Below, in pieces: positions 12,841 to 24,130 of a stretch of DNA of 64,000 nucleotides. The translations under genes and the position numbers were made by a program. The stretch lies in assembly GCF_950023065.1 (NCBI RefSeq), contig NC_088679.1, forward strand, positions 10,602,001 through 10,666,000, given 5' to 3'. This DNA is from Planococcus citri (lineage: Eukaryota; Arthropoda; Insecta; Hemiptera; Pseudococcidae). How positions within the stretch are numbered: the stretch's first letter is position 1; each line of letters opens with the position of its first letter. The notes beneath the pieces were generated by a model. It worked only from the letters and a program-made list of their open reading frames with translations, ran no database searches and was not told the origin of the DNA.

Positions 12841-13789
12841 AGCTGAAAACGGTACTCGCTGACAGCAGGTAACTACTGTACCTCGCTAGTAGCGGGTAGC
12901 GAGTTGGAAAAATGTCGCACCGGTTCACAATATAACTAGTAGCGCATTGAATGAGTAGCCGGTGTACCGGCATGACATCATCATTGTCATCAATAGGGTG
13001 CGGCATTATATGTGAGTAAAAAGGCTCAAATATGCATTAAATATGCGACTTTTTTTACCCCAAATATGGCCAAAATATGCGTTTTTTGTTGGAATATGTA
13101 AAAAATATGCAACTCTGATATGGGTGTCATTTCGTAGCTGTTCGAAAACCGCGTTCAAAATTGTTGTCCAAATTTTACTCAAAGTCTGAACACCAAAGAA
13201 AAATGAAAAAAAGAACAAAAATTCAAATTCGCAGAGAAAACATTTTTTTTTAAATTTTTTTTATTAAAAATTTTTTTTCAATACAATTTTTTCCGAGAGT
13301 AAAAATGTGTAAAATGACCGTTTTTTGAGCAATTTTTCAATTTGACAAAATATGTGAAAATATGTGTGAAAAATGTATAAAAAATACTCAAAATATGTAA
13401 AAATACACGTTTTTTCCCAAAATATGTAAAATATGTAAAATGAAATTGGGCTTAAAATGCAGGGATTTCCCTGAAACGTAAAATGCTTCCATTACTTTTA
13501 GAATCTGAGATCACCTGCAAAATATGCATTTGCATATAATGCCGCACCCTAGTCATCAATCATGTCAAATGTCAATCACACATACGAACGACAGGTGTCG
13601 AAGCGTAACTCTTCCCACTTATGCATTATCAAATTTTGGGGTGCGTGCGCAGACCAAGTGCGAAAACATTCGGGTTGTACTCGCTATATGCTACTATCTA
13701 TATCCGAATCAACCCGATGCAACCACTAGCAGGTTTAGCCGGTATTTTAACCAGATACTTGTTAGTGGGTAGCGTAACAGTTTTCAGCT
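12841..13789. mobile_element. Nested inverted-repeat element flanked by CTAG
   Basis: Ends agctgaaaacggtactcgc (12841) and gcgtaacagttttcagct (ending 13789) are inverted. Flanks are CTAG on both sides (12837-12840 and 13790-13793); since CTAG contains TA, the true duplication could be TA with ends GAGCTGAAAAC, a Tc1/mariner-like reading. Interior words gtagcgggtagcgag and the complementary tagtgggtagcg reinforce the fold. It is itself split by the TA-flanked element at 12996-13549. Confidence 0.65.
12996..13549. mobile_element. TA-flanked MITE, 554 bp, AATATG-rich
   Basis: Terminal inverted repeats GGGTGCGGCATTATATG and CATATAATGCCGCACCC, flanked by TA (12994-12995 and 13550-13551). The host reads gtcatcaa-TA-gtcatcaa when it is removed. 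The interior is filled with aaatatgc/aaatatgt words in both directions. TA duplication suggests Tc1/mariner-type mobilisation; no coding content. Confidence 0.8.
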
Positions 13790-13930
13790 CTAGTAAGTAC
13801 ATATTTTTTTTGAACAAAATAATATGGTACTTTGTTGAAAAATGAAAAAAATAATACAAATATGTATTTGTAGGTACCAACAGGCCCAAATTTGCCACCA
13901 CCCACCAAGATTGTCTTGTCACATGAGGCA

Positions 13931-14679
13931 CAGAGCTGTGGGACCAAAACGATCCCAAAACTGGAACTGATTACATCCTGATTCAAATCCAATCCCAAAA
14001 CAAATTCTGAAACCAAAATCATTATTTTTCTTGATCCCGAAACAGCGAAACCAAAAAATCCCGGAACCGATATAATTTTGAATCCGAAACAATCCTGGAA
14101 CTATTGGGATTTCAAGTTTTGCCTTTTCCCGCGATTTTATTTTGATAAATGATAATTTTTACATCATTTATAATGTTGAACTAATTATGACATAGCGCGT
14201 GGAGTGGCTGAACTCTGGTGACAAAATTGAAAAGGTGCGAAAAGGCAAACAACAAACCCTCCGCCATCCTCTCTGCCCTCCTCAAGAACAAATGGAACCA
14301 TTTATATCTGAACAAAACAATGTTGTGATTGGTTGTCGACGCTTGTTGTTCACCTTTTCATTACCTACTCAACAATATGCACACTAGCGCTCCATACCTA
14401 TTCTACGTCCCAATTACACCATTGGATTTTTCACGTCAAAACCTCCCATTTTTTAAACCCTTGCAGGGTCCATTAGTCAATTTGGGCTTAAAATTGGTTG
14501 AAATGGAAATCCTGAAACTGAAACCAATTCAACCCAGAACCGAAACAATTTTTTCAATCCCAAAACCAAAATGAAAATTTAGAAGAACAAATCCCGAAAC
14601 GAATCCAATCTCGAAATGAAAAAATGTCAATCCTAAAACCGAAATTAAATCCCAAAATCGTTTTGATCCCACAGCTCTG
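13931..14679. mobile_element. hAT MITE, 749 bp, ATCCCGAAAC-rich
   Basis: Ends CAGAGCTGTGGGACCAAAAC and, inverted, CAGAGCTGTGGGATCAAAAC are typical of hAT elements. Flanking 8-mers ATGAGGCA (13923-13930) and CTGAGGCG (14680-14687) match 6 of 8. The interior has many copies of atcccaaaac / atcccgaaac / gaaccgaaac, orientation preserved along most of its length. The two short open frames inside are not recognisable proteins. Confidence 0.75.
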
Positions 14680-14960
14680 CTGAGGCGCTTGGGTTCAGCC
14701 CTGAAAATGGAAGAGGCTTTATGGAGATATGAGTCATAAGCATATGGGAGATTGGGATCAATTTTTGAGTCTATGGTGAGAGGGACACAGTCAACAGTTT
14801 TAAGGTGAATGAAAAATTTGGAAAGGATGAGTTTTGATCGTATAGAGGGGAGGATTTCAGATGCTTCCTGATATAATAAGGGTATAGGAGTAGTTCTGAG
14901 GGCTCCAATTGCCAGACGAAGAGCTGTGTTGTGAATACTGTTCAGTGCTTTTAAAATCAC

Positions 14961-16455
14961 TACTTTTTCATTACTTTCACTACCTCTTGGATACCCTGCA
15001 AATTATCTCAAAATTTCTTCTTTCTTCGACTATTTTCAATAAGTACCGAAAACTGAAAAAAAAAGTTTACTGGGATGCTGTCGAATTCCATCATTTAATT
15101 TTGCTGTCGATATTAATAGCAGATTCTACGTCTCGAGCTCGAGTAACCACAAAATAAATTACGAGTGGTTTCACGCTTTGCATTAAATAAGATAGGTATA
15201 GGATAGGTACGAACATTCAATAATTTTTCAAGGCTTATGGTTTCTTTAATAATTTTGAACTTGAAAAGAAATAGTTACCTACGTAATCCAACCACGAGTA
15301 AAATTGACTCACTATAAAATTTATATAAGTTTCTAAAACTTTACAACTCATTTAATTTTGAACTTGAACAAAATACGAACATAATTGTACCCATACCTTA
15401 TGTATACCTATTCCTATATGTAGTTTCGTGGGCATCGTAGCATTTCAAGTTCACGGAATAAATTAAAGGAACATAAGTATAAAAATTTTGTTTCGAAAAG
15501 AATCATTTCAATCGTTCTAAAAATGTCGTCCAAATAATACCTCCACACAAAAATATTACATACTTACATTTACTTACTGAAAAATCCAAAAGGACATAAG
15601 TAAGCCCCGCTAAGCTAAAACAAATTGTTCTACGAGTTGGAAAATTAACAAACACCCACGGAAATCCTTCCATAGGTATATACCTACTCACTCGTATAAC
15701 ACTATACAATACGCCTTACTCTAAACAAAATTTGGAAATTTTTCCTCAAAAAAAAAGTACACAGGAAATGAATTTTCAATCGATGCAACATTTTGTACCC
15801 ATACCCACACGACGACGCCTGCCTATCTTATAGTCTACATTTTACGATGATAACATCGGACATTTTTCAGGTACCTAAGCTCACACAACAACACAATAAT
15901 ATTATTCGTGACCGAGTTGAAAGTTTTAAAAGTACCTCGCGAAGCAACTTGTTAATTTACGTAAGTATAAGTTTAAATAACTTTCAGCATATCGTTTTTT
16001 GTTTTTTACCAGTTGACATATAATTCGTGCTAAACTCTTACGAAAATTACTATCATAATATACAACTGACGTACGAACACGAATTAAGTACTTTAACAAC
16101 ACTGTATAAAGAAGCACACGAAGAAGAGGGTAAAAGAGAGAGAGCGAATTACACGTAGTATGTAATTTGATATAAATCATTCTCACGAAAATTGGTAAGT
16201 CGCCTAAAGGCTATGTAACTTTACCAAGATGCTACTTAATTTCAACGTAATAAATTTTTTATTTAGGTAAATTTACTCGCAATTTTTCATCCTCGAGTCT
16301 TCGCTGACTCGCTGTGTGAATGATGAATTCAATACGTCATAAATTTTTATTTATAAACGTACGGTATAGTTATTAAATAAAGAACTAATTTCGAGGATTT
16401 TAATAGAGAGATGTTACTCACAATGATTCGTTTCTCCATTCGTATCAACGTTTTA
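14961..16455. other. No gene seen
   Basis: AT-rich, probably single-copy. One plus-strand open frame starts near 15793 but has no recognisable motif; a good plus-strand donor (gtaagtataag) lies at 15960, and a minus-strand donor (gtgagtaac) at 16415 follows an ATG-led run of six codons, but its phase does not fit Adk exon 2. Nothing callable. Confidence 0.4.
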
Positions 16456-16599
16456 TACAGGGTGTCCCCTGCTTCATTACTACTATGACGATACGTACGT
16501 TTCCATACTATGAAGATGGAAATTTCGTGATTTGGCTTTTATTGCAATAAATTCAGTACCTCAAAAACTCTTCAGGAACCGAAAACTAATCAAAAAAAT

Positions 16600-18320
16600 T
16601 ACAAATACACAAAAAATATGATCGTGAGAGAAAATTTCAGCTAAAAGTATCAATTTTTGAAAAATGTTGCAAAAAAGTGATACCTACTTTGTCGCAATTT
16701 TGGCCATAAAAGTTGGATTTTTAGTAAAAAAAAAAGAGACTTTTCGATACCTAATTTTTGACAAAAAGCTCGACTGACTTAGCAAAAGGCGGGGCCTCTT
16801 AAGCAATTCTGGCAAAAAATTGATACTTGGGCAACTTTTGGATAAAAGTGCTACTTATTTGATTTTTAGCAGCAGAATAATCGAAATTCTGAAGCAATTG
16901 AAAGAGAAGCTCGCAGAAAATTTTTGACAAAAAAGTGCTTGGTTGCATTTACATAACAATAATTTTTGGCAAAATGTTGAATTTTTGCCAAAAATTAAAA
17001 CTTTTTGATCAATTTACCGAAAAAATGAGCATTTTATAGAAATTTCTGTAAAAAGACGAGATTTTTGACCAATTTAAAGAAAAATGTGAGACTTTTTGGA
17101 ATTTTTTTTGCCAAAAAGCGAAAACTTTGAGCAATTATTCGCAAACATGAGACTTTTTAGCAACGTTCACTTGACAAAAGACGAGAGCAAGACTTTTTTA
17201 GAAATTTCAGGCGAAAATAGCGAAACTTTTGTAGAAATTTTTAGCAAAAAAGTAAAGCTTATTGGAATTTTTTGATGAAAAAAAAAATTTGGCACCAAGC
17301 AGGTCTGAAAATTTTGCCAAAAATCAAGTCTTTTTGGAAATTATTGTCAAAAAAGCAATTATTTTCGTCAAAGAAGTTGAGACCTTATTGTATTTTTTTT
17401 TTTTTTTTCAAAAAAACGTCAATTTTAAGCAATTGTTGGCATGAAACCAGAATTTTCATCAATTTTGACAAAAAAATAACCAAAAAATGAGTGTAAAGTT
17501 TTCTCTTCAAGAAAAGTTTTAAATCATTAGAAATTTCAGAAATTGGGCATTTTTTTCAAAGTTTTTAATACACATAGTCTGATATAATGTTAAAAATCCA
17601 TAGAAATTTTTTTACAAGTTTTTAAAAGTCAGAGAGAACACTTCGAAATCAGATTATAAAACAAACAAACGTGTTTCCCAATTTTTCAACAGTCTGAAGA
17701 CATCAAAATGTCCGAAAAGTCTTTGATAGTCTGCGTTTTAATGTCGAAAATTTACCGAAATTTTTCGTTTATTCTAAAAGTCTAACATAATATTTAAAGA
17801 AAGCGAGATCTTTTAGAGAGAATTTTTGCTATTTCTGATAAAAAAGGCTGCAAAACCGACAGTTTTAACAAAAGGAAGGGCTTTTTGGGAAATTTCTCGC
17901 AAAAAACCGGGACAATGTGGACAATTATTTTAATGATAATTTCAAGCCATTTTTCTAAAAAGCACAATTTCTTTCATTTTCTAAAATGTAAAAATTTTTG
18001 GCAAAAATCAAGATTTTGGCCATTTCAGCAAAAGCAAAGGTTTTTTTTTTAGCAATTTCTGGCTAAAAAGCAGAACATTTGGCCTTTGGGCATATATTTA
18101 TTTTGTGAAAATAGAGAAACTTTTTATAATTTTTGGCAAAAAAACGATAATCTTGAGCTATTTTGCTAAAAAGCTCAAACTTCTGAGAAAACGAAAAACT
18201 TTTGAACATTGGCAATATTTTGACAATTTTAGCACAAGGAACTTTTTTTTGGCTATTTTTGGTACAAAAAAACAAAACCTTCAGGCAATTTTTGGAAAAA
18301 ATAGAATTTTTCGTTAACTT
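16600..18320 (+). repeat. Degenerate GCGAGACTTTTTGGCAATTTTTG satellite, large block
   Basis: Dozens of loose repeats of the type gcaaaaaagcgagacttttt followed by ggaaatttttggc. Copies vary in length and sequence, giving a soft ~40 bp period. The several short open frames across it (Lys, Phe, Asn, Gln-rich) are translations of the repeat. Confidence 0.7.
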
Positions 18321-18322
18321 TG

Positions 18323-19758
18323 TAGTCCAGTCGGTAAGGGGTTGGACCCAAACAAAATTGCTAACAAAGATTTTTTTGCTTTAAAATGTCCAGGAGGGTG
18401 TCCTAAACAACATATCTGGACCCGTCCCCGATCCACCTGGAGCCTTTCCCCCCACGGTGGATTTTAGCCCCCCAAAACACGTTTTTTGACATTTTCTCCA
18501 CCGCATTGCATTTTAGCAAAAATATGTGGAAAGACAAAAGAATCTACGCCAAATTTCCGATCTAATGATGTATCAACTTTCCTTGTACGTTCAAGGGGGG
18601 TGGAACTAAAGCCATTTAAAAAAGGGGGGTTTCCTGAAAAATACATAAAGGCTATAGGCGCCCAAGAGGGGTGAAATGGTCTCCGAAAGTGTTCGAGTTG
18701 ATATTAGCATGAGAGGTGAGTACCATAGAGAAACTTCCGCATAAAAAATTTCAGATCCACACCCCCTCCCCTTTTTGGAGAGCCCCCCTTTTCTGAAATT
18801 TCAATAACACTTTTCTCAGCCCCATTTCAACCGAGTTTGAAAATTTTTCTGGAAGTTATGTATGTCCTTAGTAGGTATCCCCACAAAAATTTTCAACTTC
18901 CTCCCCTCATATTTACCCCTCAAAATGGTGTAAAAACGTGTCTGAGGGAGGGTTGGGGTAAAATGGGAATTTTGGGGAAAATAACCAAGTATTAATAAGT
19001 AGGGTGTCCTTTTCTTATGATTCGATACCACTGAGCACGAATATGATGTCAGATTTTTTGCTACCCTCATCTAACTCTCTCCAGAGCACTTAGTCCCTTC
19101 AATTTTCACGATTGTTAAAAAGCATGAAAAAATGAAAAAATGCTCTTTTGAGGGGTAAATATGAGGGGAGGGGGTTGAAATTTTTTGTGGGGATACATAC
19201 TAAGGATATACATGACATACTGCAAAATTTTCAAAGTCGGTCAACATGGGGCTGAGAAAAGTGTTATTGAAATTTCAGAAAAGGGGGGCTCTCCAAAAAG
19301 GGGAGGGGGTGTGGATCTGAAATTTTTTATGCGGAAGTTTCTCTATGGTACTCACCTCTCATGCTAATATCAACTCGAACACTTTCGGAGACCATTTCAC
19401 CCCTCTTGGGCGCCTATAGCCTTTATGTATTTTTCAGGAAACCCCCCTTTTTTAAATGGCTTTAGTTCCACCTCCCTTGAACGTACAAGGAAAGTTGATA
19501 CATCATTAGATCGGAAATTTGGCGTAGATTCTTTTGTCTTTCCACATATTTTTGCTAAAATGCAATGCGGTGGAGAAAATGTCAAAAAACGTGTTTTGGG
19601 GGGCTAAAATCCACCGTGGGGGGAAAGGCTCCAGGTGGATCGGGGACGGGTCCAGATATGTTGTTTAGGACACCCTCCTGGACATTTTAAAGCAAAAAAA
19701 TCTTTGTTAGCAATTTTGTTTGGGTTTGCCTCCATAAAGTGCTTTACCGACTGGACTA
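18323..19758. repeat. 1.4 kb foldback element (giant inverted repeat)
   Basis: Two ~630 bp arms in inverted orientation around a ~190 bp centre (about 18955-19140). Ends are TAGTCCAGTCGGTAA and its complement, with a possible 3 bp duplication TTG (18320-18322, 19759-19761). The outer-middle arms (18360-18830 against 19250-19720) are almost identical: a 60-codon frame on one arm differs from the other by a single residue. Inward of ~18830 the arms diverge to roughly 80 percent. The extreme ends also differ by a ~20 bp indel. The mirrored open frames have no known motif. Confidence 0.85.
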
Positions 19759-19889
19759 TTGGTGAAAAGCGAGAGTTTTTGTCAATTTTTTGAAAAAAAG
19801 CAAGCCTTTTACATTTTTAGCAAAAACAGGACTTTTTGATGTTTTCTGTAAGAAAAAACAAAACAACAATCTTTAGTCATTTTTTTCAA

Positions 19890-21310
19890 TTTTTCGAGTC
19901 GTTTTGGAGCCTCCAGTGACTTTTTGAAAATTACTGGAGCCTCCAGTAAATTTATGAAACTCGAAATTCATTCTGCAAATTATTTCAATACGCTACAAAG
20001 TCAACTGCAGGTGGATTTCGAGTCGTTCTGGAGCCTCCAGTGACTTTTTGAAAATTACTGGAGCCTCCAGTAAACTTTTGAAACTCAAAATTCATTCTGC
20101 AAACTTATTTCAATACGCTACAAAGTCAACTGCAGGTGGATTTCAAGTCATTTTTGAGCCTCCAGCGACTTTTTGAGAATTACTGGAGCCTCCAGTGGAT
20201 TTTTGAAACTTGAAATTTCCCAAAATTGCATCAAATGGAGATGGAAAGTCGAAATTCATTCCGCAAACTAACTTCAATGCGCTACGAAGTCGACTGCAGG
20301 TGAATTTCAAGTCGTTTTGGAGGCTCCAGCGAATTTTTGAAAATTACTGGAGCCTCCAGTAGATTTTTGAAACTCGAAATTCCCACAAAATTTCATCCAA
20401 ATTAAATTGTAAAGCCTAAATTTATTCCGCAAACTAATTTTAAAACGCTACGAAGTCGACTGCATGGTGGTTTCAGATGGTTCTGAAGCTTCCAGCCACT
20501 TTTTGGAAATTTCAATTTCCCAAAAAACGGCATACAACCTTTCAAAAAGTTGCTGGAGGCTCCAAAATGACTCGAAATCCACCTGCAGTCGACTTCGTAG
20601 CGTATTGAAATTAGTTTGCAGAATGAATTTCGGCTTTCCATCTCCATTTGACGAAATTTTGGAAAATTTCAAGTTTCAAAAATTCATTGGAGGCTCCAGT
20701 AATTCTCAAAAAGTCGTCGGAGTCTCCAAAGGACTTAAAATCCATCTGCAGTTGACTTCGTAGCGTATTGAAATTAGTTTGCAGAATAAGTTTAGGCTTT
20801 CCCATCTCCATTTGATGAAATTTTGGGAAATTTCAAGTTTCAAAAACCCACTGGAGGCTCCAGTAATATTCAAAAAGTCGCTGGAGTCTCCAGAACTACT
20901 CTAAATCTACCTACGGTCGATTCGTAGCGTATTGAAATTAGTTTGCAGAATGAATTTCGGCTGTTCAACTTGATTCAATGAAATTTTGGAAGAATTTCGA
21001 GTTTTAAAAATCTGCTGGAGGCTTCAGAACTACTCGAAATCTACCTACAGTCGATTCGTAGCGTATTGAAATTAGTTTGCACAATAAATTTCGGCTTTCC
21101 AACTTGATTCAATGAAATTTTGGAAGAATTTCGAGTTTTAAAAATCTGCTGGAGGCTCCAGAACTACTCGAAATCTACCTACAGTCGATTCGTAGCGTAT
21201 TGAAATTAGTTTGCACAATAAATTTCGGCTTTTCAACTTGATTCAATGAAATTTTGGAAGAATTTCGAGTTTTAAAAATCTTCTGGAGGCTCCAGTACTG
21301 CTCAAAACGG
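19890..21310. repeat. Mirror-image tandem array of a 125-165 bp unit
   Basis: From 19890 to about 20475 the unit runs forward: gcaggtggatttcgagtc, ttttggagcctccag, ttactggagcctccagtaa, aaactcgaaattcattctgc, caatacgctacaaagtc; spacing about 124, 165 and 166 bp. From about 20500 to 21310 the same unit runs reversed (ctggaggctccag, cgtagcgtattgaaattagt), spacing about 166, 164, 136 and 132 bp. The switch point is near 20480-20500. The CTGGAGGCTCCAG core is itself palindromic. The last unit grades into a longer tail resembling 27600-27870 and 42650-42840. Confidence 0.85.
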
Positions 21311-21667
21311 TTTGAAACAGTTTCCAATCGATTTGGCAGGTCGAAAATAGGGTATATTCCAAATTTCAGCTTTCTTGGTCAATTTGATAAAGTTTTGATT
21401 TTTTCCCTTATTTTCGGCCTAAATTTGATTTTCAAAAATTCACCAAAAATCGAAAAAGACATTTTAGCACTTGAAATTTTGACAGGTGATAAATTTTTGC
21501 CTGATCTTTCGATCTATCTTTGTACGGTTTTCGGCTCCCTTCAAGAAAAAAGTTGTCCCGGAGGATCGATCGGGGGGGGGGGGTGCAATAGATCCTTATG
21601 TGGACTCCCCGACTAAGACTTTTTGCAACTCAATCTAACACTTAGCTTCAATGCCGGACACCTTGTA

Positions 21668-23280
21668 TAATACCTGAAGTCGAAAAACCCAACTCTAGCA
21701 TCTGCCTACGTCATAACGAATCTACCAACTCGTATAAATCGACCACCATATAATAGATAAACAATGCGAGAGATTATCTATTTATACGGATTCTTTTATT
21801 TAGGTTCACTAAAACATTGTACCTACGTCACAGGTGGCATAATTTTTTCAAAACGTGTCCGCGTTTTGTATTTTTTTTTCTCTTCTTTTTCAACAAATTA
21901 CTAAAGAATGTGCATACTCTTTTCTAACGTCATTCGATTCTTGAATATCCGAGCCAATTGCCGGATCGTCTCGCAATACAACGTTAGAGCAACTTACGAA
22001 CTTACGTCATTGCACACCGCACCACGCCGCCGGCGTTGTTGCCTTGTCGAGAGAGAAAAATCCAACATTATGGGTCATCGTTTATTACAATGAAAAATTT
22101 CTCACATAGCGGCCCAGCCAATTAAAATTAATCATTGTAATCGACGATTCAATCAAGCAAACGCAACGTTTTACGTTTTTTACCAAAGCAAAGGGTTGAA
22201 AAACTCGACCGCAAGTTGATCGAACTCTACGACCGACGACTCATGTTTATTAAAATACACGTATAGGCTATATACATAATATTATGTACAATACAGCTAT
22301 ACGCTTAATAGAGTAATCGAAAATTCGATCCAGTGATTTTTTCTCTCTCTTTTCTTCTATTCATTTTGATTTCCTATTCATAAAAATAATGTACAATGTC
22401 TCAATGGGTAGGTTTGTTTGCGTGAAACGTTCATTATTGATGCTTTGTTTCGTCTCTGGTGAGGTGGTGGTGGTGTTGTTTGTTGATGTGTACTAATTGA
22501 GTCGTACAAACAAATAAATTCGAGTCGATGTTTTACATTTTTAATTCGAAACCACATATACGTTGGTATAGGTCCGTAGGTGGTTGTACGAGTCACAATG
22601 ACGATGACGTAGGTAAAAAGTTTTTACATATCTTTGGTAATCTTCCTTGATCCGACGCGACGACGCGACGCTCGGGCTTGATCAATTTCTCACTTCTAAG
22701 AATAAAGTAATTAGAGAATTACTTATTCAAAGTTTATAAGAATGAGATAATTAGCGAACACTGTCGAATACTTAAATCAGCAGATTAGAGAGCCAGAGAT
22801 AGAAATATGTATATTTTCATCTCCCGCATTGGCTAGGGCTATTATTGCAATACCTACTTATTCCAACCCATACTAATTTTAAACTCATCTGTGTTTTTAA
22901 AGAGATTTCAAACACAATGCTAGCGGCCCAAGTTGGTTTTTCGAATCATTTAGCAATGTTTGGAAAATTGGAAATTATACTTACTCGTAGATATTTATGA
23001 AATAAGTTACAGAAATTTTGAAATCTAATTTTTCAACTGAAGCCGATGTGAAATAGCTTCCTGGATTACGTTAACCTATTCAAAGATCATACTCAACCAC
23101 CCCCCCTCCCCCCAAAAAAAGGACTATAACTTTACGGATCTAAAAAGTTCGCGAAAAACTAACCAAGAAGTCAGTCACCAAACAAGAAGATGCGAACAAA
23201 ACATTTTGAAAAAAAAAACACTTACGCATTTAGCGTGAGAAGACCGACTTTTCTCTAAATAACAATATTTTACGAACAAA
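21668..23280. other. No gene seen; CpG-bearing, probably single-copy
   Basis: Less repetitive than the flanks, with scattered CpG-rich words (gccgccggcgttg near 22025, gacgcgacgacgcgacgc near 22655). Short open frames have no recognisable motifs. Could be intronic or regulatory sequence; nothing specific supports a call. Confidence 0.35.
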
Positions 23281-23820
23281 TTGATTCGCTTTTTTGAAAC
23301 ACTTGTACAGTAATTGATCTGTTAATAATCGAATAGAATCATTTACGAACGATTGAACAAATTGATTGATTTCTAGGTGAATCATTCGCGAACAAGTTGA
23401 TCAGTAGTTACTGAATCATTCGCCAACGATTTGATTCGTATGAGTGACTCGTTCGCGAACGAATCGATTCGTATAAGTGACTCGTTCGCGAACGAATCGA
23501 TTCATATGAGTGAATCGTTCGCGAACGAATCGATTCATTTACTCAGTTTTTGATGAATCATTCGCGAACGAATAGATCCGTATAAGTGAGTCGTTCGCGA
23601 ACGAATCGACTCACTTACTCAATTTTTGATGAATCATTCGCGAACAAATTGAATAATTTTTAGTGAATCATTCGCGGACGAACTGATTCGTATAAGTGAC
23701 TCGTTCGCGAACAAATCGATGCATTCACTCAATTTTTGGAGAATCATTCACGAACGAATAGAATTATTTTTGGAATTATTCGCGAACGAATTGATTCATG
23801 AACATTACGAATTGAAATTT
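23280..23820. repeat. TTCGCGAACGAATCGATTCG tandem array
   Basis: About twelve copies of a 30-45 bp unit whose core, TTCGCGAACGAATCGATTCG, contains the palindromes TTCGCGAA and ATCGAT. Units alternate linkers (tataagtgactcg, actcaatttttgatgaatca). Central copies near 23450-23620 are nearly perfect, edges eroded. A fainter copy of the array lies in the last Adk intron (6890-7215). Confidence 0.85.
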
Positions 23821-23829
23821 TCTGGTTTT

Positions 23830-24130
23830 TAATTTTGAAAAGCTAAATCATTTTGAAACTTTCGATAAAAAAGCACAAGTTCTGGGCAATTTTCGGCAAA
23901 CAAAGGTAAGTATTTGCAATTTTTGGCAAAAAACCTGATTTTCGAACAAAAAAAGCAGAACTTTTTGGAAATTATTGGCAAAAATTGATACTTTTTGGCA
24001 ATTTCTGGCATAAAAGTGAAACTTTTTGACAATTTTATGCCAAAAGCAAGTCGACTGACAATTTCGAGGATTATTGGCAAAAAGTACATATAATTTATGG
24101 CAGAAAAGCGAGACTTTCAATTGATGGTAT
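23830..24130 (+). repeat. Degenerate GCGAGACTTTTT satellite, short block
   Basis: Same phrase set as 16600-18320 (ggcaaaaattgatactttttggcaatttctggc). Directly abuts the TTCGCGAA array. Two minus-strand open frames here (Phe/Leu/Lys/Asn-rich) are repeat translations. Confidence 0.6.

Larger units (their letters stand above)
12736..14703. mobile_element. hAT-type element carrying three later insertions
   Basis: Ends are CAGCCCTGGACCCAAGTGCC at 12736 and, inverted, CAGGGCTGAACCCAAGCGCC ending at 14703; the similarity continues inward (accaacctgcccaaatt against accaacaggcccaaatt). Flanks give an 8 bp target duplication, AAAATGAA (12728-12735) and AAAATGGA (14704-14711), 7 of 8 matching, as expected for hAT. 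Its own sequence is only about 270 bp; the rest is nested DNA at 12841-13789 and 13931-14679. No transposase, so non-autonomous. It sits in the LINE relic. Confidence 0.8.
12195..14960 (-). pseudogene. Jockey/R1-like non-LTR retrotransposon relic, split by insertions
   Basis: Reading the minus strand, 14957-14704 encodes LNSIHNTALRLAIGALRT and LLYQEASEILPSIR, the conserved post-polymerase block of Jockey/R1/I-type LINEs. The frame continues at 12735-12620 with the proline-rich LYPLPPFYPENPKKK, then, with frame changes and stops, an RNase H domain: FYTNGSK near 12570 and ARILAHLGILGNETADL near 12325-12270 (the His-containing GNExAD block). The break at 14704/12735 coincides exactly with the 8 bp target duplication of an inserted hAT element, and the frame is continuous if one duplicate is dropped. 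The 5' part, including the catalytic polymerase, is absent. Multiple stops make it dead. Confidence 0.8.
16456..21667. mobile_element. 5.2 kb composite unit bounded by CAGGGTGTCC ends
   Basis: Left end TACAGGGTGTCCCCTGC at 16456; right end, inverted, TACAAGGTGTCCGGCAT ending 21667. Both are flanked by TA (16454-16455, 21668-21669). The inside is a degenerate satellite (16600-18320), a 1.4 kb foldback (18323-19758), more satellite, and a mirror-image tandem array (19890-21310). The short terminal match (11 of 12 at the tip) makes the boundary tentative, but the same CAGGGTGTCC tip precedes two other satellite-rich blocks in this window. Confidence 0.45.

Noticed and set aside
16405..16450. Adk first exon (ATG-led six codons before gtgagtaac, minus strand)
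   Set aside because: Joining to exon 2 would shift the frame; both possible GT positions give the wrong phase.
18464..19607. Four mirrored 60-62 codon frames
   Set aside because: They are the same sequence read on the two arms of the foldback; no motif and no start context.
23380..23810. CRISPR-like array
   Set aside because: Spacers are repeats too, the unit is palindromic and degenerate, and the DNA is clearly eukaryotic.
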